DNA from: Bacteroidales bacterium UBA1410
Lineage (GTDB): Bacteria > Bacteroidota > Bacteroidia > Bacteroidales > Dysgonomonadaceae
Assembly: GCA_002305015.1 (NCBI GenBank)
Contig: DBPW01000018.1
Span: forward strand, 141,124 to 205,123
Length of the DNA stretch: 64,000 nucleotides
Direction: 5' to 3'
Shown: positions 29,070-38,224 of the stretch, piece by piece
Numbering within the stretch: position 1 is the first letter of the stretch
How the letters are laid out: the number at the start of each line of letters is the position of its first letter
Translations under genes and position numbers: made by a program
The notes under the pieces: generated by a model
The model's database searches: none
The model's input: the letters and a program-made list of their open reading frames with translations, nothing else
What the model was told of the DNA's origin: nothing

Positions 29070-30047
29070 ATGAGCATGAAGTCGTTATATATTTATTTTT
29101 TCTTGTTTTTTATGGTGGGTGTCACGGCTTGTTCGTCAACCAGAAAAGCCTCATCTGATGTCGAAGCCAAAAGAACCGGAGTGAACACCCCAATTGTTTC
29201 AGAGAATATTTTTCATTTACCTCAAATTCCGGATGAAATTACTTCTTCGGAAGAGAGGGGGAAATTTTTGGTGATGCATTATTGGGACAGATTCGATTTT
29301 AGCAATGAGCGACTCATTTCTCGTCCCGAGATTACAGAACAAGCTTTTGTGGACTATATTCATATTCTGCAAAATTATGTTTCATGGGAAGATGCAAAGA
29401 AATCGCTGCATTATACCTTGAATAAAATGAAAGAAAATGATGCGATGCATGCTTATTTTGCTTCACTTTTTGAAAAATATCTTTATGAGCCGAATTCTCC
29501 CTTTCGTAATGAAGAGTTTTATCTTGTGGTATTGAAACAATTGACCAAATCGTCATCGCTTTCCAAAGCAGAAAAATCGAAATACAAATTTCAACTCTCT
29601 ATGGTTAATAAAAATCGGGTGGGGAAAAAGGCAGCCAATTTCAATTATACACTGGCATCGGGAGAAACGCTAAGTTTGTATTCCATCAAAAGCGATTATC
29701 TTCTTTTAATTTTTTTCGATCCCGAATGCTCCACTTGCGATGCGGTTATCCGGCAAATTAAAGAATCCGAGTCTATCAACAATGCTATGAAAATGAATTC
29801 GCCTACCCGAACCATGTTGACGGTTTTAACTGTTTATCCCGGCGAAAACATCAATGAATGGTTTGATTATCTTCCCCAGTTACCGACAGAATGGGTGAAT
29901 GCCTATGATCAGGGTATGGTCATTACCAAAAAGAATCTTTACGATATCAATGCTTATCCCATATTGTATTTGCTTGATAAAAATAAAAAGGTTATTTTGA
30001 AAGACTCATCACTCGAGGCTGTTGAAGGATTCTTTTCTGTTTCTTAA
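29070..30047 (+). CDS. DUF5106-type lipoprotein with C-terminal thioredoxin fold
   Basis: 325-residue predicted lipoprotein, lipobox VTAC with Cys21. The N-terminal half is helical with the pattern YWDRFDFSNERLISRPEITE, typical of DUF5106 proteins of Bacteroidetes. The C-terminal half is a thioredoxin-like domain with the redox pair C220-S-T-C223 in FFDPECSTCDAV and a cis-Pro-containing AYPILYLLD segment. A cell-envelope thiol-disulfide role is inferred; the substrate is unknown. An alternative start is the ATG at 29076. The next gene is also a thioredoxin-fold protein, so the two may work together. Confidence 0.75.
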   Translation: MSMKSLYIYFFLFFMVGVTACSSTRKASSDVEAKRTGVNTPIVSENIFHLPQIPDEITSSEERGKFLVMHYWDRFDFSNERLISRPEITEQAFVDYIHILQNYVSWEDAKKSLHYTLNKMKENDAMHAYFASLFEKYLYEPNSPFRNEEFYLVVLKQLTKSSSLSKAEKSKYKFQLSMVNKNRVGKKAANFNYTLASGETLSLYSIKSDYLLLIFFDPECSTCDAVIRQIKESESINNAMKMNSPTRTMLTVLTVYPGENINEWFDYLPQLPTEWVNAYDQGMVITKKNLYDINAYPILYLLDKNKKVILKDSSLEAVEGFFSVS

Positions 30048-30150
30048 TAAATGGTTGAATATTATTTATTTATAAGCATATCAAAAACACACGTTAACAT
30101 TTAGAAACAATTATTTTGTCTGAATTTTTTTTTCTGAAAAAAAAGTACTC

Positions 30151-30158
30151 TACTTTTG
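30151..30158 (+). promoter_or_regulatory. Candidate -7 promoter element
   Basis: TACTTTTG matches TAnnTTTG, in the 220-base gap before the second thioredoxin-fold gene. A T-run lies where the -33 element should be, without a clear TTTG. It would give that gene its own transcript with a leader of about 100 bases. Confidence 0.4.
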
Positions 30159-30266
30159 CGTTTCAAAATTGAATAAAAGATCTTTAGCGAAAGATCGATT
30201 ACAATGAATTTTATCACTTGCGTGAGGCATAGGGTAAGATTTGAGTATTCTTTAAAACAAAAATTT

Positions 30267-30758
30267 ATGAAGTATGTGAAGTTTTGCCTTCTTGTAATAG
30301 CTTCGCTTATGATGTCATCGGGATCCATTAAAACCGATAAACCTGCTATAGGTTATTATCCCGGGGAACGGATTCCGAATATCGTGTTGCACGATATCGA
30401 GGGAAACATACTTGATTTAAGCGAGTACAAAGGCAAAAAGGTAATCGTAAATTTCTGGGCTGCATATGATGCTTGTTCAAGAGCATCGAATATACGGATA
30501 CACAACTTTTTAAAAGAAAATTATCCGGATATTGCGTATTTGTCTATTTCTTTTGATGAGAACAAAAACGTGTTTGAAAAGACAATACGAGGGGATCAGC
30601 TCGAAATCGGATCGCAATTTTGCGACCCAAATGGAACCCGTTCCGAGATATATAAAAAATTTCGTTTGAACAAGGGGTTCAAAAATTATTTGATTGATGA
30701 AAGCGGAGTAATTATGGCAATAAATGTTACTCCTGAAAAGTTGGAAGGCATTCTTTAA
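30267..30758 (+). CDS. Thioredoxin-like secreted protein lacking the CxxC pair
   Basis: 163 residues. The N-terminal hydrophobic segment (KFCLLVIASLMMSSGS) suggests export. The rest is a TlpA/AhpC-like fold: PGERIPNIVLHDIEGN, then VIVNFWAAYDACSRAS and the cis-Pro region near INVTPEKL. Where redox-active relatives have W-C-x-x-C this protein has Y67-D-A-C-S71, so both canonical cysteines are replaced and only C70 remains nearby. A binding or regulatory role, or one-cysteine chemistry, is more likely than disulfide exchange; this is inference. The ATG at 30267 is chosen because the upstream extension to 30204 lacks family similarity. Confidence 0.7.
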   Translation: MKYVKFCLLVIASLMMSSGSIKTDKPAIGYYPGERIPNIVLHDIEGNILDLSEYKGKKVIVNFWAAYDACSRASNIRIHNFLKENYPDIAYLSISFDENKNVFEKTIRGDQLEIGSQFCDPNGTRSEIYKKFRLNKGFKNYLIDESGVIMAINVTPEKLEGIL

Positions 30759-30773
30759 ATTTGACAAAACGAT

Positions 30774-30819
30774 AAAAAGGAAACAGTTCTTTAAATTAAT
30801 TTGGAACCGTTTCCTTTTT
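30774..30819. terminator. Bidirectional intrinsic terminator
   Basis: AAAAAGGAAACAGTTC (30774-30789) pairs with GGAACCGTTTCCTTTTT (30803-30819) with one mismatch. A T-run follows on both strands. It separates the thioredoxin-like gene (+) from the converging GH95 gene (-). Confidence 0.8.
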
Positions 30820-30864
30820 GTATTTTCACCTCCCTCTGAGATGTTCATTAGAATTTTTGAGTTT

Positions 30865-33285
30865 TTATTTGCCGGAATTGATGGTGATAACAGCAATGTC
30901 TCCTTTTTTCATTGGGAGGGAAATGTATTCTTCTTGTTCACTGTATTTTTTCTTGTTTAGCTTTATAGTCCGGGCATAGGGAGGAATTTTTATTTTGAAT
31001 GAATAGTTTGCGCAGGATTTAATGGTGACGGATGTTACTTGTTTGTTTTCCCAGTGTGCGCTTACTTCTCCTCCACCGCGGACACACAAGCCCTTGAAAC
31101 TGCCGGTTGCCCAATGGTCGGGAAGCGCAGGGAGCAATTCGATATATCCGTCTTGACTTTGGATAAGCATTTCGGCAATGCCTGCCGTCCCTCCAAAGTT
31201 CCCATCGATTTGAAATGGGGGATGCGCGCAGAAAAGATTGGGATAGGTTCCACCTCCTTGTCCTGACATGGATGTTTCTTTGTTGATAGCCGGTTGAAGA
31301 AGATTTTTCAAAAGTTTATGAGCTCTATTCCCCTCGTGAAGTCGCGCCCAAAAGCTTATTTTCCATGCGCGCGACCAACCGGTGCCTCCATCTCCTCTTC
31401 GTTCCAGTGTTTTACGGGCTGCTTCTGCCAATTGGGGAGTTTTGTAAGGGGATATCTGATTGGAAGGGTATAAAGCATATAAATGCGAAACGTGGCGGTG
31501 GTGCGGATCTACTTCTTCGTAGTCGTATAACCATTCTTGCAAGTAGCCTTTGGGGCTGATTTGCAAAGGAGGCAGTTTGGGCTTTGCTGACTTGATTTTT
31601 TCGACGGTTTCATCCCGAATATCGAGGATTTCGGCAGCTTTGAGTACATTGTCAAATAATTCGCGAATAATTTCCACGTCCATTGTCGGCCCTATACATA
31701 CATAAACGGGTTCGTTGCTTCCCGGAAGGTAAAAAGCATTTTCCGGCGATGACGATGGGGCGGTTACCAGCCATCCATGCGTGGGTTCTTCTATCATGTT
31801 GGTCAGAAAAAAATCGGCTGCTCCCTTTAGTGTAGGATAAATGGTTTGCAGATAGCCGTTGTCTTGTGTGAAAGCGTAATGCTCCCATAAGTGTTGACAC
31901 AACCAAGCTCCTCCGGTGTTGGTTGCTCCCCACGATGCATGTTCGGCCGGTGCAGTAAAACGCCATGGGTTGGTAATTACATGAGCCACCCAACCTTCGG
32001 CTCCATAAAACGTTTTTGCGGTAGCGGTTCCTGACGAGACAAGCGATTGTGTGAAATGGAGCAAGGGTTTGTGCAGCGCTGAAAGATTGCACACTTCTGA
32101 CGGCCAATAATTCATTTGAACATTGATGTTCAGGTGATAGTCGCCATTCCACGGCGTTTGCAAGGTATTAGCCCACAGTCCCTGTAAATTAAGCGGAAGA
32201 GAATTTTCGCGTGTTCCGCTAATCATCAGGTATCGTCCAAATTGGAAGTATAAAGCGGCAAACGAAGGGTCGTTGCTTTGTTGAAAATCTTTCAGACGTT
32301 CATCGGTAGGCAAATTGTTGTTTTGTTTGCCTAAATTCAGTTCCACGCGATCGAACTTGCTTCGATAGCTGTCGATATGCGCCTTTTTCAGCTTTTTATA
32401 TGGGGTTTCAGCGGCTTTTGCAAGTGATTTGTCGACACTGACCCGATAATTTTTGTCCAACATGTCGGTAGAAGTGGAGATAAAAATGATTGCTTCATCG
32501 GCTTTGGCAAGGGATATGGAGGAATCGCCGGACGAAAGTGTGCCGCCCTTATTGATGATCTGTACCTTGGTAAGGTAGCGAACCCCTTTATCGGTATTGT
32601 AGCCATCGTTCAGTTGACCTTCCATTTGCAAGACATTGTTTTTTATGGAAATCGTTGCCCTTTCGGGACGAGTGAGGATCAATTCGAAACCAATGGCCTT
32701 TTTCTTGTCTGAAGTAAGGCGGATTACCAGTATATCGTTTGTAAACGAAGCAAAGTATTCACGTGTGTATTGCGTGTTCCCTTTTTGAAAACGGGTGTAA
32801 GCAACTGCATCGTTCAGCGAAAGTGTTCGTCGATAGTTGGCGGGTAGGCCGTTCTCAGGGTATGAATAACGAATATGCAAATCTCCGAGCATCTGAAAAC
32901 ATCCATACGGAGCATCTTTTGCTTGCCCGAAAGCCGATCCTTTTCCTCCGCAGCGAAAATGTTGATACATGATGTTTTGGGCTTCAAGATTTTTGCCTTC
33001 GAGTAATAATTTACGGATTTCGGGCAGGTAGTTAATAGCTTCGGGATTCAACGCTTCCGGGTCCTCGCTTCCCGACCACATGGTGATATCGTTCAAAACG
33101 ATATGTTCTGCAACAATACCCCCATCGGGCATCATCCCGATGCGTCCGTTGCCGAGCGGAAGAGTAGCTTCCCAAATTTCGGCAGGGGAAGTATATTGCA
33201 ATAAAAGATCATTTTTTGTGGTTTTCGATGCATAACCCGAGAAGGGAAGCAGCATTAAAAGAAGGCCGTAAAAATAGTTCTTCAT
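30865..33285 (-). CDS. GH95 alpha-L-fucosidase
   Basis: 806-residue secreted enzyme with a signal peptide ending near GYASK. It opens with the GH95 N-terminal beta domain (PAEIWEATLPLGNGRIG), followed by a helical linker and an (alpha/alpha)6 barrel. Catalytic residues by comparison with the characterised Bifidobacterium enzyme are the Asn pair N386/N388 in HLNINVQMNYWP, acid E515 in SSSPENAFY, and D694 in FQIDGNFGG. It hydrolyses alpha-1,2-linked L-fucose (or L-galactose in some members) with inversion. It lies one base after the GH29 stop and last in the fucose operon, so it would supply free fucose to FucP and FucI. Confidence 0.95.
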   Translation of the reverse strand: MKNYFYGLLLMLLPFSGYASKTTKNDLLLQYTSPAEIWEATLPLGNGRIGMMPDGGIVAEHIVLNDITMWSGSEDPEALNPEAINYLPEIRKLLLEGKNLEAQNIMYQHFRCGGKGSAFGQAKDAPYGCFQMLGDLHIRYSYPENGLPANYRRTLSLNDAVAYTRFQKGNTQYTREYFASFTNDILVIRLTSDKKKAIGFELILTRPERATISIKNNVLQMEGQLNDGYNTDKGVRYLTKVQIINKGGTLSSGDSSISLAKADEAIIFISTSTDMLDKNYRVSVDKSLAKAAETPYKKLKKAHIDSYRSKFDRVELNLGKQNNNLPTDERLKDFQQSNDPSFAALYFQFGRYLMISGTRENSLPLNLQGLWANTLQTPWNGDYHLNINVQMNYWPSEVCNLSALHKPLLHFTQSLVSSGTATAKTFYGAEGWVAHVITNPWRFTAPAEHASWGATNTGGAWLCQHLWEHYAFTQDNGYLQTIYPTLKGAADFFLTNMIEEPTHGWLVTAPSSSPENAFYLPGSNEPVYVCIGPTMDVEIIRELFDNVLKAAEILDIRDETVEKIKSAKPKLPPLQISPKGYLQEWLYDYEEVDPHHRHVSHLYALYPSNQISPYKTPQLAEAARKTLERRGDGGTGWSRAWKISFWARLHEGNRAHKLLKNLLQPAINKETSMSGQGGGTYPNLFCAHPPFQIDGNFGGTAGIAEMLIQSQDGYIELLPALPDHWATGSFKGLCVRGGGEVSAHWENKQVTSVTIKSCANYSFKIKIPPYARTIKLNKKKYSEQEEYISLPMKKGDIAVITINSGK

Positions 33286-33286
33286 C

Positions 33287-34738
33287 TCAATACACTGCTA
33301 CGTTAGACAAAACCGGGCATGCTTTAGAATCCAAAATATTAACCCTTATTTTTTGTGTGGTCACCGGATCAACTTTCAATATTCTTTTGTAACCAATGGT
33401 TGTTCCTTTGGAAATTTGTTGCCATTTATTATCTTTCCATGCCTCTATCGAAAATGATTTGACCCTTTGACCCAATTTGATGTATTCTTGCAACAAGACA
33501 TAAGAAACCGTCTGACGCTTTCCGAAATCGATTTCGAACCATCCGGTGTGTTCTTTGTCGTCTGTTGCCCAGTACGTTTCCTTATTTACGTCCGTTAAAT
33601 TCTTAGGAGCATATTTTTTCGATTTCCCTCTGTAACCGGATGCTTTTACCGAAGCTCCTTTTGCCAAGTTGTTTGCAAAAACGGAATCCAATAGTTGTTT
33701 GAAACCTTGAAGGGATTTTACGTCGTTTTCGTGAATCAGCCCCCTCCTGTCCGGGGGTACGTTCAGCAATAGCACGGCACCCCGGCCTACCGACGTCAGA
33801 TAAATATCAAAAAGCTGTTCCGGAGTTTTCACCCATGCATCTTCTTCCGAATGGTAAAACCATCCCGGTCTGATCGAAACATCAACTTCGGCAGGAATCC
33901 ATTTTGTGCCATCGATGGAACCGGTATTCAATAAATTGCCGATTCCCGGTTTTCCGGGATAAAGCGTATCGGGTGTGAGGGTATTCCAGTTGGTTTCGCC
34001 GGCATATCCTTTTTCGTTTCCCACCCATCTGATATCGGGTCCGGAATCGCTAAAGAAAAGAACTTGTGGCTGTATGCTGCGTATTAAATTCAACGTAGTT
34101 GGCCAGTCGTAATAGGTTTTGCTGTCTATTTTTCGGGTTTCTCTTGCCCCTCCGTAATACCCGTCTCCACCGTTGGCACCATCGAACCACATTTCGAAAA
34201 CAGGGCCGTAATCGGTAAACAATTCCTTGAGTTGATTTCTATAATAAGTGATATAAGCCGGTTTACCGTAATCTTTGTGGTTTCTGTCCCACGGTGAAAG
34301 ATAAACCCCGAATTTCAGGTTATATTTTCGGCATGCATCGCTTACTTCTTTCACGATGTCGCCTTTCCCGTTTTTGTACGGACTGTTTTTTATGGAATGT
34401 TCCGTATATTTCGACGGCCACAGGCAAAAACCGTCGTGATGCTTGCAGGTTAGAATTACACCTTTAAATCCGGTTTCCTTGAGGGTTGAGATCCATTGAT
34501 CGACATTCAAGGCCGAAGGATTGAACAATGTTGGGCTTTCATCTCCGTATCCCCATTCGCGACCGGTGAAGGTGTTGATGGTAAAATGAATGAAAGCGTT
34601 TGTTTCCATTTCGTGCCATGCTAGTTGATTTTCAGACGGCACAGGCAATACCGGTGCCGGTGGTTCGACAGCATATGCATGCTCTACCGCAATTGCTAAG
34701 AATAAAATTACTGTTTTAATTATTCCAACGTATTTCAT
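33287..34738 (-). CDS. GH29 alpha-L-fucosidase with C-terminal discoidin-like domain
   Basis: 483-residue secreted retaining fucosidase. The signal peptide ends near AYAVE. The TIM barrel carries HHDGFCLWPSKYTEHSI and nucleophile D186 in FEMWFDGANGG. From about residue 355 (NLAKGASVKASGYRG) an F5/8 type C-like carbohydrate-binding module runs to the C-terminus. The arrangement and short barrel resemble GH29 subfamily B, which prefers alpha-1,3/1,4-fucose on branched glycans; this subfamily call is a judgement by eye. The GH95 gene starts one base after its stop. A GTGTATAC box (34757-34764) precedes the start codon. Confidence 0.94.
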   Translation of the reverse strand: MKYVGIIKTVILFLAIAVEHAYAVEPPAPVLPVPSENQLAWHEMETNAFIHFTINTFTGREWGYGDESPTLFNPSALNVDQWISTLKETGFKGVILTCKHHDGFCLWPSKYTEHSIKNSPYKNGKGDIVKEVSDACRKYNLKFGVYLSPWDRNHKDYGKPAYITYYRNQLKELFTDYGPVFEMWFDGANGGDGYYGGARETRKIDSKTYYDWPTTLNLIRSIQPQVLFFSDSGPDIRWVGNEKGYAGETNWNTLTPDTLYPGKPGIGNLLNTGSIDGTKWIPAEVDVSIRPGWFYHSEEDAWVKTPEQLFDIYLTSVGRGAVLLLNVPPDRRGLIHENDVKSLQGFKQLLDSVFANNLAKGASVKASGYRGKSKKYAPKNLTDVNKETYWATDDKEHTGWFEIDFGKRQTVSYVLLQEYIKLGQRVKSFSIEAWKDNKWQQISKGTTIGYKRILKVDPVTTQKIRVNILDSKACPVLSNVAVY

Positions 34739-34756
34739 TTTATCAAATTAATTATA

Positions 34757-34764
34757 GTGTATAC
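34757..34764. promoter_or_regulatory. GTGTATAC box upstream of the GH29 gene (possible GntR operator)
   Basis: It sits in the near-palindrome TAGTGTATACTA (34755-34766), 18 bases before the GH29 start. The same octamer lies before the GH20 gene (9903-9910). It fits the GTNTANAC core of some GntR-family operators, and a GntR-family gene heads this operon. Chance cannot be excluded. Confidence 0.3.
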
Positions 34765-34779
34765 TAGTTTTTGTTATCA

Positions 34780-34893
34780 TTATGCCGGATTGTTATTTCC
34801 GCCGGTTCTTTCATTTATCCGTGGATAGTCGAAATCGACATTTCTGCCCGTGTTTTGTGTAGCGTAATCAAACAAGCCGAAACGGTATCCCAT
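34780..34893 (-). pseudogene. 3' remnant of a GH43-like glycosidase gene
   Basis: On the minus strand this frame reads MGYRFGLFDYATQNTGRNVD, then FDYPRINERT and a stop at 34780-34782. It resembles the last strands of the concanavalin-like C-terminal domain of GH43 beta-xylosidase/arabinofuranosidase proteins (pattern MRFGLFNYAT...GG..DFDYFRI). Nothing upstream of it is coding; it abuts the fucP stop 27 bases away. I read it as the tail of a gene deleted between fucP and the GH29 gene. Similarity over about 30 residues is clear by eye, but the family call rests on recall. Confidence 0.6.
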
Positions 34894-34919
34894 ACAATGG
34901 GGAATAGTGTTTGAACATG

Positions 34920-36254
34920 TTATCCCATCACAATCCCCCCTCTTTTGCTCCTTTTATAAGCTTGACCTCCATACCAGGCTACGACCATGAAGCAGATGAA
35001 CGGTAAGATAAACGAGGCATTTACGGCCGGGAATGATTTGCCGATCGTTCCTAAGTCGATGATAGCTGCTTGTACAGGAGGGAGTACAGAACCGCCCAAA
35101 ATAGCCATAATCAGTCCGGCAGCACCAAATTTGGCATCTTCGCCCATCCCTTTTAGTGCAATGCCGTAGATCGTTGGGAACATAAGCGACATGCATGCCG
35201 ATACCGCAACCAGACAATAAAGGCCATGAATATCTTGAAGAAAAATTACACCAAGAGTGAAGATACCTCCCGCAATGGCCAATGTACGAAGCAATTTCCC
35301 CGGATTAAAGAATTTAAGCAGATAGGTACAGATGAACCGACTGGTGCAGAAAATGATCATGGCCAGAATATTGTATTTTTGTGACAGAACTTCGGCTGCT
35401 TGTTCTTCCATACCTTGTGCCATGAAGATGCGTGTCCCATACTGAATGATAAATGTCCAGCACATGATTTGTGCTCCCACATAAAAGAATTGGGCAAGCA
35501 CTCCCTGACGGTAATTGGGAATAGAGAATATACGTTTCAGGGTGGGTATAAAATTGATTTCGTTGGAGGAGTCGCCGTTTTTGGGCATTTTTGACAACAG
35601 AATAATAATGAACATAAGGGTAACTATGCCTCCTATAGCAAGGTAAGGATGAATCAAAATGGATAAATCGGATTGTTTCATAGCTTCAAACTCGACTTCA
35701 CCGAGCGCTGCCCTTTCCGTTGTACTCATGGGATTTAACCGGGCTTGAATAAAATTCATGGCCACATACATTCCGGCCAGTGACCCCAACGGATTGAATG
35801 ATTGTGCCAGATTAAGTCGTCGTGTGGCCGTTTCCTCCGGACCCATGGTTAAAATATAAGGGTTGGCGCTGGTTTCGAGAAACGACAATCCGCAAGTAAG
35901 AATGAAGTAAGCTAAAAGAAACGGATAGTAATTTCCCGATATTTTTGCGGGAAAAAACATGAATGCTCCTAAGGCATACAGTCCCAACCCCATCAGAATA
36001 CCTGCTTTGTAGGAATATTTTCTGATAAATATAGCAGCCGGAAATGCCATTGCAAAATATCCTCCATAGAATGCCACCTGTACTAATGCCCCTTGGGTTA
36101 CATTCATCCGAAAAATTTTAGAGAATGCTTTTACCATAGGATTGGTAATATCGTTTGCAAATCCCCATAAGGCAAAACAGCAGGTAATAAGAATGAAAGG
36201 GGCAAGGAAGTTTTGCCCGTTTTTTTTGAGAAGGGGTTGTTTTACTTTTTCCAT
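34920..36254 (-). CDS. fucP: L-fucose:H+ symporter
   Basis: 444-residue major-facilitator protein with about 12 hydrophobic segments. It has the two acidic residues that define FucP function: D35 in LWGFANDITNPM (E. coli D46, proton and sugar coupling) and E127 in LSFLETSANPYI (E. coli E135). It imports L-fucose across the inner membrane. It follows fucI in the operon, separated by a 47-base hairpin, and precedes the fucosidase genes. Members of this family can also carry glucose/galactose (GluP), but the fucI neighbour makes fucose the best call. Confidence 0.92.
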   Translation of the reverse strand: MEKVKQPLLKKNGQNFLAPFILITCCFALWGFANDITNPMVKAFSKIFRMNVTQGALVQVAFYGGYFAMAFPAAIFIRKYSYKAGILMGLGLYALGAFMFFPAKISGNYYPFLLAYFILTCGLSFLETSANPYILTMGPEETATRRLNLAQSFNPLGSLAGMYVAMNFIQARLNPMSTTERAALGEVEFEAMKQSDLSILIHPYLAIGGIVTLMFIIILLSKMPKNGDSSNEINFIPTLKRIFSIPNYRQGVLAQFFYVGAQIMCWTFIIQYGTRIFMAQGMEEQAAEVLSQKYNILAMIIFCTSRFICTYLLKFFNPGKLLRTLAIAGGIFTLGVIFLQDIHGLYCLVAVSACMSLMFPTIYGIALKGMGEDAKFGAAGLIMAILGGSVLPPVQAAIIDLGTIGKSFPAVNASFILPFICFMVVAWYGGQAYKRSKRGGIVMG

Positions 36255-36281
36255 TTGTATTATTGTGTTTAACCGATTAAC

Positions 36282-36328
36282 AGCATTCAGCTTATCTGTT
36301 TACATGGCCAAACAATAAACTGAATGCT
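36282..36328 (-). other. Nested 47-base hairpin between fucI and fucP
   Basis: The outer arms AGCATTCAG (36282-36290) and CTGAATGCT (36320-36328) are perfect. Inside, TTAT pairs with ATAA and TGTTT with AAACA, leaving a loop of about eight bases (ACATGGCC). There is no T-run on the minus strand after it, so it looks like a processing or stability element, not a terminator. Confidence 0.65.
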
Positions 36329-36352
36329 ATTCTTCTTTGATCTTTACGTTTC

Positions 36353-38122
36353 TTATTTATAAATCGGTCCGAAATTTTTGCATGCTCTGTAATCGGCTCC
36401 TTCTTTTTCCATTCCGAACGCATTCCATGCCGACGGGCGGAAGATATTGCTCTCTTCCACGTTGTGCATGCATACGGGGATGCGAAGGATCGAAGCCAGC
36501 GTGATTAAATCCTGACCAATGTGGCCATAACTAATGGCTCCGTGATTGGCTCCCCAGTTGTTCATCACCGAATAAACATCCTTGAAGGCCCCCTTACCTG
36601 TCAGACGAGGAGCAAACCATGTTGTCGGCCATGTTTTGTCGGTGCGCCTATTGATGATGTCGTGCACTTCGGGGTCGAGGTCTACTGTCCAGCCTTCAGC
36701 CAATTGCAAAACCGGGCCTAATCCGTCTACAATGTTCACGCGCGACATGGTTACAGGCATTCCTCCACGCGTCAGGAACGTAGAAGAAAATCCTCCGCCA
36801 CGGAAATAATCGCGATCGGCAGGCGACCAGGTAGTGGCGGCCAGACAGGCTTCCACTTCTTCTTGGGTAATGTTCCATGGTTCTTTCATGGCCGGTTGCC
36901 CGTTTAATGTCTGCCGTCCGGTACCGTCAAGTGTGGTTGCTCCCGAATTGATAAGATGGATAATCCCATTGGCGGCTAATCCTGTAAGTTCTTTTCCGGT
37001 AACGCGTTTTACGGCTTGCGGACTCCAATACGTGCGGACATCGGAAAAGATTTGTGCTTTGTTGGTAAGTAAATGATTGAACAGCATGGCAACACCGTTT
37101 AGCGAATCGTTTTCGGTTGCCAGGAGATAGGCTTCACGTATGCCGTTCCAATCGAATGAGCTGTTTAAGATGGTTTCACTGAAGTCGCCGTTAGGCAAGA
37201 AGTCCGTCCACTGACGTTGTCCTTGGAAGCCGGCCAGAATGGCATTGTGCCCGATGGCTTCTTCTTTGAACCCCATTTCCCTGAGTTTGGGATTGCCTTT
37301 CATGAGGTCGCGGATAATGATGGTCATTTTTACCACAAACTCCCAGTCTTTATCTTTTTCGGCACGACTTTTTTGTTTTTCAGGACGATTATAATCCGTC
37401 CCTTCGTTTACCTTGCAGTATTTTTCTGTCCAGGCCATTGCTCTTTCAAATTCTTCATGATCGTAAATACCTTCTTTCATGCGGCGGATGATTTCGGTAG
37501 AATCGACCGATTCGTTCCGCATACCCAGGTATTTTTGGAAAAAGTCGGGATTAACAATAGATCCTGCAATGCCCATAGCTACGCTGCCAATGGAAAGGTA
37601 TGATTTTCCTCTCATGGTAGCTGCTGCCTGAGCTGCACGGGCAAAACGAAGGATTTTTTCTGCCACGTCTTCGGGAATCGAATCATCGTTGATGTCTTGG
37701 ACATCATGTCCGTAAATACCGAATGCGGGTAAACCCTTTTGCGAATGAGCTGCCAGAACGGCCGCCAGATAAACGGCTCCGGGGCGTTCTGTTCCGTTGA
37801 ATCCCCAAACGGCCTTGGGGTAATGTGGATTCATGTCCATCGTTTCTGTTCCGTAACACCAGCTCGAAGTGACCGTGATGGTTGAGCCCACCCCTTCGCG
37901 TTCGAATTTTTCGGCACAGGCGGCACTTTCTCCAACACGACCGATGGTAGTGTCGGCAATGACGCATTCAACGGGACTCCCGTCGCCGTTTTTCAGATTG
38001 GAACCAATAAGTTTGGCAACACCTTTTGCCAGGTTCATCGTTTTTTCTTCAAGGCTTTCCCTTACGCCTCCTTGACGTCCGTCTATCGTGGGGCGGATAC
38101 CGATTTTAGGATACTTTCCCAT
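36353..38122 (-). CDS. fucI: L-fucose isomerase
   Basis: 589-residue ketol isomerase converting L-fucose to L-fuculose (D-arabinose in some species). Residues equivalent to the E. coli active site are in place: E337 in LATENDSLNG, D361 in IFSDVRTYWSP, and H527 in NNWGANHGAI, which bind the divalent metal. Length matches the family (about 590). It is the second gene of the operon after fucR and before fucP. The next pathway genes, fuculokinase (fucK) and fuculose-1-phosphate aldolase (fucA), which accompany it in Bacteroides thetaiotaomicron, are absent here. Confidence 0.96.
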   Translation of the reverse strand: MGKYPKIGIRPTIDGRQGGVRESLEEKTMNLAKGVAKLIGSNLKNGDGSPVECVIADTTIGRVGESAACAEKFEREGVGSTITVTSSWCYGTETMDMNPHYPKAVWGFNGTERPGAVYLAAVLAAHSQKGLPAFGIYGHDVQDINDDSIPEDVAEKILRFARAAQAAATMRGKSYLSIGSVAMGIAGSIVNPDFFQKYLGMRNESVDSTEIIRRMKEGIYDHEEFERAMAWTEKYCKVNEGTDYNRPEKQKSRAEKDKDWEFVVKMTIIIRDLMKGNPKLREMGFKEEAIGHNAILAGFQGQRQWTDFLPNGDFSETILNSSFDWNGIREAYLLATENDSLNGVAMLFNHLLTNKAQIFSDVRTYWSPQAVKRVTGKELTGLAANGIIHLINSGATTLDGTGRQTLNGQPAMKEPWNITQEEVEACLAATTWSPADRDYFRGGGFSSTFLTRGGMPVTMSRVNIVDGLGPVLQLAEGWTVDLDPEVHDIINRRTDKTWPTTWFAPRLTGKGAFKDVYSVMNNWGANHGAISYGHIGQDLITLASILRIPVCMHNVEESNIFRPSAWNAFGMEKEGADYRACKNFGPIYK

Positions 38123-38188
38123 TGTTGTAGTATTTTATTGACATTAAAAATTTGGTTTGCGGCACACTGCTGAAACCGGGTATTGAAA

Positions 38189-38211
38189 TTGCTTTTCTTC
38201 CCGGAAAGCAA
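38189..38211 (-). other. Small inverted repeat between fucR and fucI
   Basis: TTGCTTT (38189-38195) and AAAGCAA (38205-38211) around a nine-base loop, in the 102-base gap between fucR and fucI. It may be a minor mRNA hairpin; there is no terminator-like T-run. Confidence 0.3.
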
Positions 38212-38224
38212 CATATGTTTTTAA

